DNA of 30,850 nt, taken from contig JAGQUI010000004.1 of the NCBI GenBank assembly GCA_020438595.1, forward strand, positions 1 through 30,850, read 5' to 3'. The notes beneath the pieces are model-generated. The model saw only the letters and a program-made list of their open reading frames with translations, was not told the DNA's origin and searched no databases. The stretch is from Propionibacteriaceae bacterium (GTDB taxonomy: Bacteria; Actinomycetota; Actinomycetes; Propionibacteriales; Propionibacteriaceae). The position numbers were made by a program, and so were the translations under genes. This document shows, piece after piece, positions 1-8,670 of this stretch (its first letter is position 1; each line of letters starts with the position of its first letter).

Positions 1-2
1 AC

Positions 3-212
3 ACGATGCTGAAGGCCTACGACGGGTACGCCTACGTGTTCGCAATGACTGATGGCACCACCGGGAACCGGACCTTCACCCTGCCCTCCGGGATCAGCGG
101 GACGAGCGTCGAGGTACTCAACGAGGGACGTACCCTCACCGCCGGCAACGGCACCTTCTCCGACAACTTCGCCGCCGAGAACACCTACCACATCTACCGG
201 ATCAAGGTCTGA
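3..212 (+). CDS. C-terminal end of a secreted glycan-active enzyme (partial)
   Basis: The reading frame is open from the left edge to a TGA at 210-212, so only about 69 C-terminal residues are visible. The segment is rich in Thr, Gly, Phe and Tyr, alternates polar and hydrophobic residues, and includes FTLPSG, VEVLNEGR and a final YHIYRIKV. It reads like the closing beta-sandwich domain found at the end of many secreted glycoside hydrolases and polysaccharide lyases, where it follows the catalytic domain. The catalytic part lies outside the window, so substrate and family cannot be named. Its position beside a polysaccharide locus suggests a role in trimming or degrading a surface glycan, but that is inference. 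The gene converges with the GDP-fucose synthase gene, and the 95 bases between them show no clear terminator. Confidence 0.6.
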   Translation, partial: TMLKAYDGYAYVFAMTDGTTGNRTFTLPSGISGTSVEVLNEGRTLTAGNGTFSDNFAAENTYHIYRIKV

Positions 213-307
213 TCCAGGTCCCCGGACGCCTGTGATCAGGCCGGTTGAGGCGCGGACCATTCAGTCGTCGGGCTCTGGCTTCGCGGTGGAGCCTGTTCAA
301 CTGGCGA

Positions 308-1249
308 TCACGCGGCGTTGGCCAGGTACCACTCGTACGCGGACCGGATCCCTTCCCGCAGTCCGATCTCTGGCTGCCAACCGAGGCCTGTCAGACGGCT
401 CACATCGAGCAACTTGCGTGGGGTTCCGTCGGGTTTCGTGCTGTCCCACGTCGTCTCGCCGGTGAAGCCGGTCACCTCAGCGACGATCTCGGCGAGCCCT
501 CGGATCGTCACATCCGTGCCGGTGCCAACATTGATTGTCTGTTCGTCGTCGTAGTGCTCGAGCAGGAAGGAGACTGCCCGCGCCAGATCGTCGACATGCA
601 GGAACTCGCGCATCGGCGAGCCGGTTCCCCACAGGACCACCGGCCGCCCGGATACGCCGGCATCGTGATACTTGCGAATCATGGCGGGCAGGACGTGGGA
701 TCGGTTGAGATCGAAGTTGTCGCCGGGCCCGTAGAGATTCGTGGGCATCGCCGAGATCCAGTGTCGGCCGTACTGCTGGCGGTAGGCCTTGATGGCCATG
801 ATGCCGGCGATCTTGGCGACCGCGTAGGCCTCGTTGGTGGGTTCGAGGGGCCCGGTGAGCAGGGAGGACTCCTGGATCGGTTGCGGAGCCAGCTTGGGGT
901 AGATGCAGGAGGAGCCCAAGAAGATCAGCCGGTCGACTCCGGCGGAGTGTGCGGACTCGAAGAGATTCGTCTGGATACGCAGATTGTCGTTGAGGAAGTC
1001 GACAGGCTCGGAGGCATTGGCGAGGATCCCGCCGACCCGCGCGGCCGCCACCACCACGACGTCGGGCTTCGTAGAGAGCATCGCGTCGAAGACGGCATCC
1101 CGCTCCCGGAGGTCGAGTTCGGCGGATCGCCAGCCGATCAGGTTGTCAAAGCCACAAGCTGCGAGGTGCCGCCACACCGCTGAGCCGACCAGTCCACCGT
1201 GGCCTGCGACATAGACCCGTTGCCCTGGATGGAGCTCAAAGCCGGACAT
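308..1249 (-). CDS. fcl: GDP-L-fucose synthase (GDP-4-keto-6-deoxymannose epimerase/reductase)
   Basis: This enzyme epimerises and then reduces GDP-4-keto-6-deoxy-D-mannose with NADPH to give GDP-L-fucose; it is a cytoplasmic extended short-chain dehydrogenase. The nucleotide-binding motif GHGGLVG is at residues 16-22. The catalytic serine region SSCIYP is near residues 113-118, and the Tyr-x3-Lys pair is Y142/K146 (NEAYAVAK). The length of 313 residues matches the family. I chose the ATG at 1249 because a GAGGGG Shine-Dalgarno sequence precedes it closely; a GTG at 1261 would add four residues and place the ribosome site inside the gene. It is transcribed divergently from gmd, the enzyme for the preceding step, so the two probably share the 1250-1465 control region. 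The assignment is secure. Confidence 0.95.
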   Translation of the reverse strand: MSGFELHPGQRVYVAGHGGLVGSAVWRHLAACGFDNLIGWRSAELDLRERDAVFDAMLSTKPDVVVVAAARVGGILANASEPVDFLNDNLRIQTNLFESAHSAGVDRLIFLGSSCIYPKLAPQPIQESSLLTGPLEPTNEAYAVAKIAGIMAIKAYRQQYGRHWISAMPTNLYGPGDNFDLNRSHVLPAMIRKYHDAGVSGRPVVLWGTGSPMREFLHVDDLARAVSFLLEHYDDEQTINVGTGTDVTIRGLAEIVAEVTGFTGETTWDSTKPDGTPRKLLDVSRLTGLGWQPEIGLREGIRSAYEWYLANAA

Positions 1250-1465
1250 GTCCCCCCTCACGTCACTTCTGCGGAGATCACTCTAGCAACCGGCCGTGAC
1301 CAGATCGGTCGGCCGCCGCCGCCGGGGATGGCGGTCCTTGCCGTCGGTTTCTCCGTCGCGGACGTGGAAGTCCTGATGGTAGGTTCTGGGCCAGCGCGTT
1401 CGCTGCCGGCGGCCTCGGGACGATTCGGTGCGCGCCGCGGGGGACTCAGAGGACACGGAGCGAGC
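1250..1465. promoter_or_regulatory. Divergent fcl/gmd control region
   Basis: These 216 bases separate two genes transcribed in opposite directions and must hold both promoters. A TAGGTT hexamer near 1380-1385 is a possible -10 box for gmd, about 80 bases before its start. No convincing -35 box is visible, and no box for fcl could be chosen with confidence. No coding potential is apparent here: the frame that is open upstream of gmd lacks a good start. Confidence 0.35.
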
Positions 1466-2476
1466 ATGGTCGACCAGAAAGTCGCACTCATCACCGGAAT
1501 CACCGGGCAGGACGGCTCCTACCTGGCCGAGTTGCTGCTCGAGAAGGGCTACGTCGTCCACGGCCTGATCCGACGGGCGTCGACCTTCAACACCCACCGC
1601 ATCGATCACCTCTACGCTGATCCGCACGACTCGGCGACCCGGTTGTTCCTGCACTACGCGGACCTCACCGACGGCTCTCGCCTCGTCACCCTAATCGACC
1701 GCATCCAGCCCCACGAGATCTACCATCTCGCAGCCCAGTCCCACGTACGGGTTTCCTTCGACGAACCCGAGTTCACCGGCGATGTCACCGGCCTGGGCAC
1801 AACTCGCCTGCTTGAGGCGATCCGGGAGGCGGGGGTCCCGGTCCGCTTCTACCAGGCATCGACGTCGGAGATGTTCGGCGCAACCCCTCCCCCCCAGAAC
1901 GAGTCGACGGTGTTCTACCCGAGGTCGCCCTATGGCGCGGCGAAGCTCTACGCCTACTGGATGGTGCGCAACTACCGCGAGGGGTACGGGCTCTATGCGG
2001 TGAACGGAATTCTGTTCAACCACGAGTCACCGCGCCGGGGGGAGACGTTCGTCACCCGCAAGATCACGATGGCTGCGGCGAGGATCGCCAGGGGGCTGCA
2101 GAACGAGCTCTACATGGGAAACCTGGACGCCGCTCGCGACTGGGGGTACGCGAAGGAGTACGTGGAGGCGATGTGGCGGATGCTGCAGGCGCCCGAGCCT
2201 GACGACTATGTGGTGGCTACCGGCACGTCCTACACGGTGCGCGACTTCCTACGGCTGTCGTTCGAACACGTCGGGCTGGACTGGGAGAAGCACGTCAAGT
2301 TCGACGAGCGGTACCTGCGCCCCACTGAGGTCGACGACCTGATCGGGGACCCCTCCAGAGCGGAGGCACGGCTGGGCTGGCGAGCGACCGTGCACACGCC
2401 GGATCTTGCCCGGCTGATGGTCGACGCTGATCTCGCGCTCCTTGACCAGCCCGGTGGCCCACAACATCGCCTATGA
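1466..2476 (+). CDS. gmd: GDP-mannose 4,6-dehydratase
   Basis: This enzyme converts GDP-D-mannose to GDP-4-keto-6-deoxy-D-mannose, the precursor of GDP-L-fucose and GDP-rhamnose. The Rossmann motif TGITGQDG is at residues 10-17, the STSEMFG segment starts at residue 132 (T133 and E135 as the likely catalytic pair), and the active-site Y156-x3-K160 lies in [28 protein letters not shown] is the typical substrate-binding loop. The product is 336 residues, usual for the family. The ATG at 1466 is preceded by GGAG and aligns with family N-termini; the frame is open further upstream, but the extra sequence looks non-coding. The stop overlaps the next gene's start as ATGA, so gmd and the fucosyltransferase are probably translationally coupled. 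No GDP-mannose synthesis gene is in the window. Confidence 0.95.
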   Translation: MVDQKVALITGITGQDGSYLAELLLEKGYVVHGLIRRASTFNTHRIDHLYADPHDSATRLFLHYADLTDGSRLVTLIDRIQPHEIYHLAAQSHVRVSFDEPEFTGDVTGLGTTRLLEAIREAGVPVRFYQASTSEMFGATPPPQNESTVFYPRSPYGAAKLYAYWMVRNYREGYGLYAVNGILFNHESPRRGETFVTRKITMAAARIARGLQNELYMGNLDAARDWGYAKEYVEAMWRMLQAPEPDDYVVATGTSYTVRDFLRLSFEHVGLDWEKHVKFDERYLRPTEVDDLIGDPSRAEARLGWRATVHTPDLARLMVDADLALLDQPGGPQHRL

Positions 2477-3453
2477 GCACCGGTGCGCTGGGAGGCGGCT
2501 TTCTGGTCATCAAAGCGAAGGGCGGCTTCGGTAACCGCATGCTCTCGGCCACCACGGGGATTGCGCTGGCCCGGATCGCCGGGAGAACCCCGGTGGTGGA
2601 CTGGCGCGACGGTGAGTACCTGCCCCGTGGCGCCAACCCGTATCCGTTGCTGTTCGCCGATCCAGTCGGCATCGATGCGTCGTCGTTCGACACCCGCACC
2701 GACGTCGCGCCGGCGGTCTGGTCGGGACGCCTCGCGAGCCATCCGACGGATGTGATCTCCGAGTTCTACCCGAACGGACACACCAGCCCGATCGTCTACC
2801 GCAGGCTCTCGATCGACCTGCGTCGGCCCGAGGCCACGACCGAGCCCGTAGCGGTGTTCTGGTCCTACCTGCCGAAGATGATGCGCCTCGGACGGCGGCT
2901 GAAGCGGGTTCCGCAGTATCGCGGCATGACGCTGAACGAGGTCACCAGGGTTGTGCTGGAGGAGCATTTCACGCCGAACGAGCGGGTTCGTTCGCAAGTC
3001 GAGGCCGTGTTCGCGGAACTGACTCGGCCAACGATCGGGGTGCACATCCGCTACACCGACCGCAAGGTGTCACTCACCCGTATCGCGCGCGAAGTTCGGA
3101 GGCTCCGCGCGCAAATGCCTGCGGCCGCGATCTTCCTCGCCACCGACAATTCCAATGTTCGCAACGAGTTCTGCCGCCAGTTCTCGAACGTCCACTCGAT
3201 CGATAAGGCTTTCGGCGACGACGACAACTCCCTGCATGAGGGCGTCGTCCTTGACGACCCACTTACTGAGGCGGAGAACGCGCTCGTGGACATGTGGGCA
3301 CTCGCCCGGTGCGATTGGCTGGTGCACTCCCGCCACTCCACATTCTCGGTGGCCGCGGCACTGATCGGTGGAATCCCGGCGTCCCGGCAACGCGACGTGG
3401 ACCGGTGGAACGCCCGGGTCGTCGCCAAACGCTGGATTCAGAATTGGGCCTGA
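2473..3453 (+). CDS. GT23/NodZ-like fucosyltransferase
   Basis: The 326-residue product contains GVHIRYTDR at residues 189-197, matching the donor-binding motif of the alpha-1,6-fucosyltransferase superfamily (GT23; mammalian FUT8 and rhizobial NodZ), which transfer L-fucose from GDP-fucose. An N-terminal GGFGNRMLS segment and the later FLATDN and [19 protein letters not shown] segments fit the second Rossmann half of such enzymes. The first Arg of the motif is kept, while the second Arg of FUT8 is Tyr here. The start overlaps the gmd stop by four bases, tying this transferase to GDP-fucose supply. There is no signal peptide or membrane segment, so it should act at the cytoplasmic face on a lipid-linked glycan. 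The acceptor is unknown. Family assignment is good; donor identity is inferred from motif and context. Confidence 0.75.
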   Translation: MSTGALGGGFLVIKAKGGFGNRMLSATTGIALARIAGRTPVVDWRDGEYLPRGANPYPLLFADPVGIDASSFDTRTDVAPAVWSGRLASHPTDVISEFYPNGHTSPIVYRRLSIDLRRPEATTEPVAVFWSYLPKMMRLGRRLKRVPQYRGMTLNEVTRVVLEEHFTPNERVRSQVEAVFAELTRPTIGVHIRYTDRKVSLTRIAREVRRLRAQMPAAAIFLATDNSNVRNEFCRQFSNVHSIDKAFGDDDNSLHEGVVLDDPLTEAENALVDMWALARCDWLVHSRHSTFSVAAALIGGIPASRQRDVDRWNARVVAKRWIQNWA

Positions 3454-3560
3454 ACGGTGCCCTGCGGGATTCGTTGACAGGCCGCGACGCCGGACCTACG
3501 CTGTGGCGAACCGGCCCGACGCTGCGCCTGACTGCGCGAAATGCCCTCGCGCAGGTACTG

Positions 3561-4196
3561 ATGGGGGAGATCGAAACGCTTAGCGACTTGGTGATGAAGC
3601 TCTACGGCCGGCGTGGTGAGCGAACCCGGAGGCTGTTGCGCCGGGTGATCACCCGCCTTGAGGGCGGTGAGATGGTCTCCCCGACCCTGCGGAGGATCCT
3701 CTCGACGTACCACGACATCGAGGTGGGGAAGTACAGCCATGGCTCGTGCTACGACTTTCTGGCCGTCGACGCTCACACCACTATCGGGCGGTATGGGTCT
3801 TTCGCCCGGGGCATGCGGATCATCAACCACAACCACCCCATTGACTTCAAGAGCACGAGTCCGATGTTCTTCAATCCGACGTTCGGTCAGAGCAGCGACT
3901 GGCTGGTCCGGTTCAACCCCCTGGAAGTCGGCAGCGATGTGTGGATCGGGGCCAATGCGGTGATCATGCCCGAGGTGTCCAGGATCGGCCACGGAGCGAT
4001 CATCGGGGCAGGCGCCGTGGTGAACAAGGACGTGCCACCCTACGCCATCGTCCTGGGCAATCCCGCCCGCGTGATCAAGTTCCGCTTTCCGCCGGAGAAG
4101 ATCGAGGATCTGCTCGCGGAGGCCTGGTGGGAGAAGGATTTCGAGGAGCTCGTTCCCGACATGGCGGCCTTCCAGACACCCCTCGCCCCGCGCTGA
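3561..4196 (+). CDS. Hexapeptide-repeat O-acetyltransferase (CatB/XAT-like)
   Basis: This is a left-handed beta-helix acyltransferase, probably moving an acetyl group from acetyl-CoA to a sugar hydroxyl. Hexapeptide repeats run from IEVGKYSHG through TTIGRYGSF to [28 protein letters not shown] and the terminal [16 protein letters not shown] loop containing INHNHPID supplies the likely catalytic His, as in xenobiotic/virginiamycin acetyltransferases. The segment after the helix ([17 protein letters not shown]) is also typical of that subfamily. The ATG at 3561 has an AGG upstream and gives 211 residues; TTG codons at 3444 or 3474 in the same frame would extend it and couple it to the preceding gene, so the start is uncertain. 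It follows the fucosyltransferase closely and probably decorates the same repeat unit. Confidence 0.8.
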   Translation: MGEIETLSDLVMKLYGRRGERTRRLLRRVITRLEGGEMVSPTLRRILSTYHDIEVGKYSHGSCYDFLAVDAHTTIGRYGSFARGMRIINHNHPIDFKSTSPMFFNPTFGQSSDWLVRFNPLEVGSDVWIGANAVIMPEVSRIGHGAIIGAGAVVNKDVPPYAIVLGNPARVIKFRFPPEKIEDLLAEAWWEKDFEELVPDMAAFQTPLAPR

Positions 4197-4364
4197 TCTT
4201 CGTCCGCGAACCCGTGGTCCGTCTGCTTGTTCCTTCTGGCTGGTAACCATTTGTGCTCATCCGCAGTACCTCTCGGGCGGGTTCGCCGGGGGGGGCGCAA
4301 CGGGCTACGCTCATTCCGTGGCGCCGGTAACGGGGCTCTGCCTTGGTCGGGGGGGAAGATAACC

Positions 4365-5579
4365 ATGTCGCAGCGCGCAGTACTCGCCGTTGACGCAGTT
4401 CCGCGGATCCCGGTGTCTGTGGTCTGCGTTTACAACGACTCGTCGGTGCTGGCCTCCTGCCTTGAGGCGTCGATGAGGGACGGCCAGCCCGAGGCGCCGC
4501 AGACCGAGCTGATCGCGATCGACAACGAGGAGCACTCCTTCTCGACAGCCGCGGACGCGCTCAACGAAGGGGCTCGGCGGGCCCGCAACGACGTGGTCGC
4601 CTTCGTGCATCAGGACGTGGTGCTGCACTCCCTGCCGGCACTGGAGAGTGCTGCGGGCGAACTGCTCCGCAGTCCTGATATCGGGGTGCTGGGTGCGGTG
4701 GGCATCGACAGGAACGGCCAGATCGTTGGCCGGATCCGGGATCGGGTGGTGCCGATCGGGGAGTCCACTCCGACCCCTCGTGACGCGGAGACCCTGGATG
4801 AGGTGATCTTTCTCGCCCGTCGCGACCAACTGCGGGAGGCACCGGTGCTGAACGAGCCGACCCTTGCCTGGCACGCGTACGCGGTGGAGTACTCGGTCCG
4901 GATGCGGCGGGCCGGGAAGCGAGTCGCCACGGTGAACATCCCGCTGACGCACAACAGCCTGTCCACGAACCTGGACCGGCTGGACGTCGCCCACCGTTGG
5001 GTGGGTGACCACTACCCGGAGTTCCTGCCGATCCGGACCACGTGCGGCACCGTCTACAGCGAGCGCCAGCGGCGGGATCCGTTCGGGGTGGGTCGGAGAG
5101 CTCGGGGCCTGCGCCGCTGGCTGCGTGAGTCCGGAGCGGCGCGCGAGTTGACGGCCGGGCTCCCGCCCTGTCCGGTGGTGCTGGCGGATATCCGTCCTCT
5201 GATCGATTCGGCGGCGGGCCTCGCCGGCAAGAAGCTGATCCATGCGCTGGACGTCGCAGGGGGTCGCGATGTTCTCCCCAAGACCGTGGAGCTTGATCGT
5301 TACGGGCGGAGCTATGTCGCGGAGTCGGGCTCAGTCGGCGATGCGATGGCACGGCTGGACGTCCTCACCGAGCTCGACCTGCTGCTGGTGACCGGGCTCT
5401 GCCGTCAGGACCTGGCGTTGCTCATTCCGTACGGATCGGCGCCGCGGGTCCTCGGGTATGCGGGGGATATCGGTGTCTGGCTGATGTTCGGGGCGAGCTC
5501 AGCGGAGCTGGACCCGCTCTGGAACCGGCGGAGGAACCGGCCGATCGCGTTCCCGCGACTGCGTCGCCGAAGCCACTGA
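4365..5579 (+). CDS. GT2-like glycosyltransferase with an uncharacterised C-terminal half
   Basis: The 404-residue product begins with a GT-A-like fold: PVSVVCVYND near residue 17, then ELIAIDNEEHSF and VVAFVHQDVVLH, a segment typical of family 2 transferases that bind a nucleotide-sugar and a metal. GVLGAVGIDRNG and the LTHNSLS segment also suit that fold. Roughly the last 150 residues (from about PPCPVVLADIRPLIDSA) contain no motif I recognise. The ATG at 4365 follows a G-rich sequence with GGAAG; the frame upstream is open but unlike protein. No transmembrane segment is evident. The gene stands alone, 168 bases after the acetyltransferase and 150 bases before gmhA. A TACGCT hexamer at about 4305 could be its -10 box. 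Donor and acceptor cannot be told from sequence. Confidence 0.7.
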   Translation: MSQRAVLAVDAVPRIPVSVVCVYNDSSVLASCLEASMRDGQPEAPQTELIAIDNEEHSFSTAADALNEGARRARNDVVAFVHQDVVLHSLPALESAAGELLRSPDIGVLGAVGIDRNGQIVGRIRDRVVPIGESTPTPRDAETLDEVIFLARRDQLREAPVLNEPTLAWHAYAVEYSVRMRRAGKRVATVNIPLTHNSLSTNLDRLDVAHRWVGDHYPEFLPIRTTCGTVYSERQRRDPFGVGRRARGLRRWLRESGAARELTAGLPPCPVVLADIRPLIDSAAGLAGKKLIHALDVAGGRDVLPKTVELDRYGRSYVAESGSVGDAMARLDVLTELDLLLVTGLCRQDLALLIPYGSAPRVLGYAGDIGVWLMFGASSAELDPLWNRRRNRPIAFPRLRRRSH

Positions 5580-5590
5580 AGTGCCACACT

Positions 5591-5616
5591 CCTGGCTGGC
5601 CAGGCCCCCCGGGAGG
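5591..5616 (+). terminator. Possible hairpin after the GT2-like gene
   Basis: Shortly after the stop at 5579 the sequence reads cctgg-ctgg-ccagg (5591-5604), followed directly by a run of C, a short spacer and a run of G that could form a second stem. No T-tract follows. It may end the upstream transcript, but the stems are short and the call is weak. Confidence 0.3.
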
Positions 5617-5729
5617 GGGACTGTGTCGCGGTGGGGCCCCGGTGTAGCATGGCAACCGCGCAGTCGTCGGCTGCACAAGCGGGACTGGTGTTCAGGCAGT
5701 TCGTCGCTGACGGAACGTGGGGGGTAAGT

Positions 5730-6308
5730 ATGCGATCACTCGAGGAGATCCTCCGGGAGACCATCGCCGTCAAAGAGCGTGTCTTGGCCGACCAGGGTTT
5801 GCGCGACACGGCGCGGGCGGCCGGAGAAGCGATGATCGAGACCTATCGCAATGGGGGACGGGTGCTGTTCTGCGGGAACGGTGGCAGCGCAGCCGACGCC
5901 CAGCATTTCGCCGCAGAGTTGTCCGGGCATTTCCTGATCGAACGCCCGCCACTGGCCGCAGAGGCGCTGCACGGGAACACGTCGCACTTGACCGCCGTGG
6001 CCAATGACTATGACTACGGGACGGTCTTCGCGCGCGCCCTCGAGGCGTCCGCGAAGCCTGGCGACATCCTGGTGGCTATCTCAACCTCGGGCAATTCGGA
6101 GAGCATCGTCCGTGCCGCGCGGGCCGCCCGGGATCGGCAGGTGAAGGTCATCGCGATGACGGGTGCCGGAGGGGGCAGACTGGCGGAGTACGCCGACCTC
6201 CTGCTCGCCGTGCCGTCATCCGACACCGGACGCATCCAGGAGTCCCATGTGGTGTTTCTGCACGCGATCTCCGAGCACGTAGAGCACGCGATGTTCGGGG
6301 CGGAGTGA
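5730..6308 (+). CDS. gmhA: Sedoheptulose-7-phosphate isomerase
   Basis: This is the first step of ADP/GDP-heptose synthesis: sedoheptulose 7-phosphate to D-glycero-D-manno-heptose 7-phosphate in the cytoplasm. The 192-residue SIS-domain protein has the phosphosugar motifs [16 protein letters not shown] (residues 49-64) and ISTSGNS (about 118-124). The metal and catalytic residues expected from E. coli GmhA are present as H59, E63, Q170 and H178. The ATG at 5730 follows GTGGGGGGTAAGT and gives the usual family length; an upstream ATG in frame at 5649 would add a tail unlike the family. It is the first gene of a four-gene heptose operon, and its stop overlaps gmhB by four bases. TAGCAT at about 5644 could be a -10 box. 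The following genes indicate the GDP, not the ADP, branch. Confidence 0.94.
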   Translation: MRSLEEILRETIAVKERVLADQGLRDTARAAGEAMIETYRNGGRVLFCGNGGSAADAQHFAAELSGHFLIERPPLAAEALHGNTSHLTAVANDYDYGTVFARALEASAKPGDILVAISTSGNSESIVRAARAARDRQVKVIAMTGAGGGRLAEYADLLLAVPSSDTGRIQESHVVFLHAISEHVEHAMFGAE

Positions 6309-6889
6309 TCGGGCCTCTGGTCGTGGACCGGAGCGGTCTGGACTGGTGCCTCTTCCTGGATCGGGACGGTGTGATCAACCGACGCCTGCCAGATGACTAC
6401 GTGCGCCGGTGGGAGCAGTTCGAGTTCCTGCCCGAAGCGACCACCGCGCTAGGCGTGCTGACGAACTGGGCGCCGCACACCGTCATCGTGACCAATCAGC
6501 AGGGTGTGGGCAAGGGCCTGATGAGCCGGGCCGCCCTGGACGACATCCATTCGCGGCTGGTCGAGGAAATTCAGATGGCCGGCGGTCGCATCGACCAAGT
6601 CCTTGCCTGTGTCCACCTGGCGAGTGATCACTGCGCGTGCCGCAAGCCGCAGGCCGGGCTTGCGGTGCAGTGGCTGGCGGAACATCCATCCCTCGCGGGC
6701 GAGAAGTCGGTGATGGTCGGCGATACCGCATCGGATGTACGAATGGCCCGCAATCTCGCCCGAGTCACCGGCGGGTGCACGGCCGTACTGGTGGGGGATG
6801 CGGAAAGCGACCCGCCGTCCGACCTGCGGGTCGGGTCGCTGGCTGAACTTGCATCGCTCGTCGCCCACGAGGAGAGGGGAGGTCGTTGA
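6305..6889 (+). CDS. gmhB: D-glycero-alpha-D-manno-heptose-1,7-bisphosphate 7-phosphatase
   Basis: A HAD-superfamily phosphatase that removes the 7-phosphate from heptose 1,7-bisphosphate. The nucleophile motif is [10 protein letters not shown], with D19 and D21. [10 protein letters not shown] (residues 62-71) is the second HAD motif, and the acid motif is VGDTASD (D140 and D144). The zinc loop typical of GmhB is kept as C102, H104, C110 and C112, followed by RKP with K114. The 194-residue length suits the family. The GTG start at 6305 overlaps the gmhA stop as GTGA, which implies translational coupling. Its own stop shares one base with the hddA ATG. It is the third enzymatic step of the pathway, encoded between the isomerase and the kinase. 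Confidence 0.93.
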   Translation: MIGPLVVDRSGLDWCLFLDRDGVINRRLPDDYVRRWEQFEFLPEATTALGVLTNWAPHTVIVTNQQGVGKGLMSRAALDDIHSRLVEEIQMAGGRIDQVLACVHLASDHCACRKPQAGLAVQWLAEHPSLAGEKSVMVGDTASDVRMARNLARVTGGCTAVLVGDAESDPPSDLRVGSLAELASLVAHEERGGR

Positions 6890-7926
6890 TGGCGCTGATT
6901 CGGAGCAGAGCCCCATTGCGACTCGGTATGGCCGGTGGCGGTACGGATGTGCCCCCTTACACCGAGGAATACGGCGGACGGATCCTCAACGCGACCATCG
7001 ACAAGTACGCCTACGCGTATGTGCAGGAGATTGAGCGTGGCGTGGAGTTCCTGTCCCCTGATCGGGAGCGGACCGGCCAGGTGGACATCGCCGAGATGGA
7101 GGTGCTTCGCGAGGACTTCGGCCTCCATCTCGCTGTCTACAAGCGAATGATGGCCGAGTTCAACCGTGGCGCCTACATCCCGATCCGATTGGCCACTCAG
7201 GTCGACGCTCCGCCCGGTTCGGGGCTCGGGTCGTCCTCGACCCTCGTCGTCGCTATGGTCGGAGCGGTCGCCGATCTCCTCAACCTGGCCCTCGGGCCGT
7301 ATGAGGTCGCGCGATTGGCCTGGGAGATCGAGCGCGTCGATCTCGGCCTGTCGGGTGGTTGGCAAGATCAGTATGCAGCGACGTTCGGCGGCTTCAACTA
7401 CATGGAATCGCGACCCAGTGGACGGATCGTGGTGAACCCGTTGAGGATCCGTCGCGACGTGATCGCCGAACTCGAGGCGTCGTTGCTGCTCTACTTCGGC
7501 GGAGTGTCCCGGAACTCGTCGGAGGTGATCGCTGAGCAGCAGGAGCACGTGGTCGCCGGAGATCAGCGGGCACTCGAGGCGACTCACGCGATTCGCGCGG
7601 AGGCCGAGGTGATGAAGGACAATCTCCTCGTCGGAGACATCCCCGGGCTGGCGGAGTCGCTGCGCGAGGGATGGGAGGCGAAGAAGAAGCTGGCTTCACG
7701 GATATCTACTCCGGAGATCGAGGAGGCATACCGGACCGCCGAGGAACACGGCATGATCGCGGGCAAGGTCTCCGGCGCCGGAGGCGGCGGCTTCATGATG
7801 CTCATCGTCGATCCCGGTCGGAGACTCGAGGTCACCCGGAGCCTCGAGCAGAACTGCGGAGGGACGGTCATGACCTGCCACTTCACCGAGCGTGGTGCCG
7901 AGGTCTGGCGAGTACCAGAGAGGTAG
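6889..7926 (+). CDS. hddA: D-glycero-alpha-D-manno-heptose-7-phosphate kinase
   Basis: A GHMP-family kinase that phosphorylates the anomeric position of D-glycero-alpha-D-manno-heptose 7-phosphate with ATP. The N-terminal [18 protein letters not shown] segment and IDKYAYAYV are characteristic of the HddA group. The ATP-binding GHMP motif is [10 protein letters not shown] at residues 108-117, and the C-terminal glycine loop is [11 protein letters not shown]. The length of 345 residues is normal. The ATG at 6889 is preceded by GGAGAGGGGAGG; a TTG one codon upstream is also in frame. It overlaps gmhB by one base. The alpha-anomer kinase together with hddC marks the GDP-heptose route known from S-layer glycans, capsules and some natural products, not the ADP-heptose route of Gram-negative LPS. 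Confidence 0.93.
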   Translation: MALIRSRAPLRLGMAGGGTDVPPYTEEYGGRILNATIDKYAYAYVQEIERGVEFLSPDRERTGQVDIAEMEVLREDFGLHLAVYKRMMAEFNRGAYIPIRLATQVDAPPGSGLGSSSTLVVAMVGAVADLLNLALGPYEVARLAWEIERVDLGLSGGWQDQYAATFGGFNYMESRPSGRIVVNPLRIRRDVIAELEASLLLYFGGVSRNSSEVIAEQQEHVVAGDQRALEATHAIRAEAEVMKDNLLVGDIPGLAESLREGWEAKKKLASRISTPEIEEAYRTAEEHGMIAGKVSGAGGGGFMMLIVDPGRRLEVTRSLEQNCGGTVMTCHFTERGAEVWRVPER

Positions 7927-7933
7927 GCGTTTC

Positions 7934-8641
7934 GTGCAGGTCGTGATCCTCGTGGGGGGGCTTGGCACGCGGCTGCGGGGGTCAATCCCCGAGTCGTTGG
8001 CGAAGCCTATGGCCCCGGTCAACGGGCGCCCATTCCTGGAGTACGTGCTGGATCGGGCCCTCGCCCAGGGCGCCGACGAGTTCGTCATGCTCTCGGGGCA
8101 CGCTTCCGCCTCTGTGCAGGGTCATTTCGGCGACAGCTACGGCGGCATTCCGGTGCGCTACAGCGCCGAGCCTGCGCCGCTCGGTACTGGTGGGGCTGTT
8201 CGCAATGCGGGAGATCTGCTCCGGCCTGAGTTCGTTCTGCTGAACGGCGACACTTATGCTGAAGTGGATTTCGGGGAACTCATCGCCAGGCTCGACGATG
8301 CGCCGCTGACGCTCACGCTCGTCGAGGTTGATGACACAGGTCGGTTCGGCCGGGTCGCGGTGGCTGGCGGCACCGTGGTCGGGTTGGACGAGAAGGGCGT
8401 CCCCGGCCCCGGGCTGATCAACGCCGGGGTCTACGGGTGTGCCCGTGAACTCCTCGAGTTGATGCCGGACACGGCGCGCGTGTCGCTCGAGAACGACGTC
8501 CTGGTGCCGCGGTTGCCTGAGCTCTCTCCCTCATTTGTGATCGCGTCCCCGGTGTTCTTCGACATCGGCGTGCCTGCTGACTACGAGGCGGCCAAGCAGT
8601 ACTTCCTACAACGGGAGAGCCGACCGGGGTCGGCACGGTAG
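7934..8641 (+). CDS. hddC: D-glycero-alpha-D-manno-heptose-1-phosphate guanylyltransferase
   Basis: A nucleotidyltransferase that forms GDP-D-glycero-alpha-D-manno-heptose from heptose 1-phosphate and GTP. The signature LVGGLGTRLR is at residues 6-15, KPMAPVNGRPFLEY follows with the expected Lys, and GTGGAVRNA and LNGDTYAEVDF carry the sugar- and metal-binding positions. The product is 235 residues. I chose the GTG at 7934 because it begins seven bases after the hddA stop and places the glycine loop at the very N-terminus as in the family. GTP specificity is inferred from the neighbouring hddA; sequence alone cannot exclude another nucleotide. A G7 run (7954-7960) codes for part of the glycine loop. 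A glycosyltransferase gene follows 29 bases later. Confidence 0.88.
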   Translation: MQVVILVGGLGTRLRGSIPESLAKPMAPVNGRPFLEYVLDRALAQGADEFVMLSGHASASVQGHFGDSYGGIPVRYSAEPAPLGTGGAVRNAGDLLRPEFVLLNGDTYAEVDFGELIARLDDAPLTLTLVEVDDTGRFGRVAVAGGTVVGLDEKGVPGPGLINAGVYGCARELLELMPDTARVSLENDVLVPRLPELSPSFVIASPVFFDIGVPADYEAAKQYFLQRESRPGSAR

Positions 8642-8670
8642 AAGTCCACGGCGGTCAGGAGCAGGAGCAG

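Noticed and set aside
245..1183. A plus-strand open frame opposite GDP-fucose synthase
   Set aside because: The opposite strand encodes a clear fcl with all catalytic motifs; this frame has no recognisable domain.
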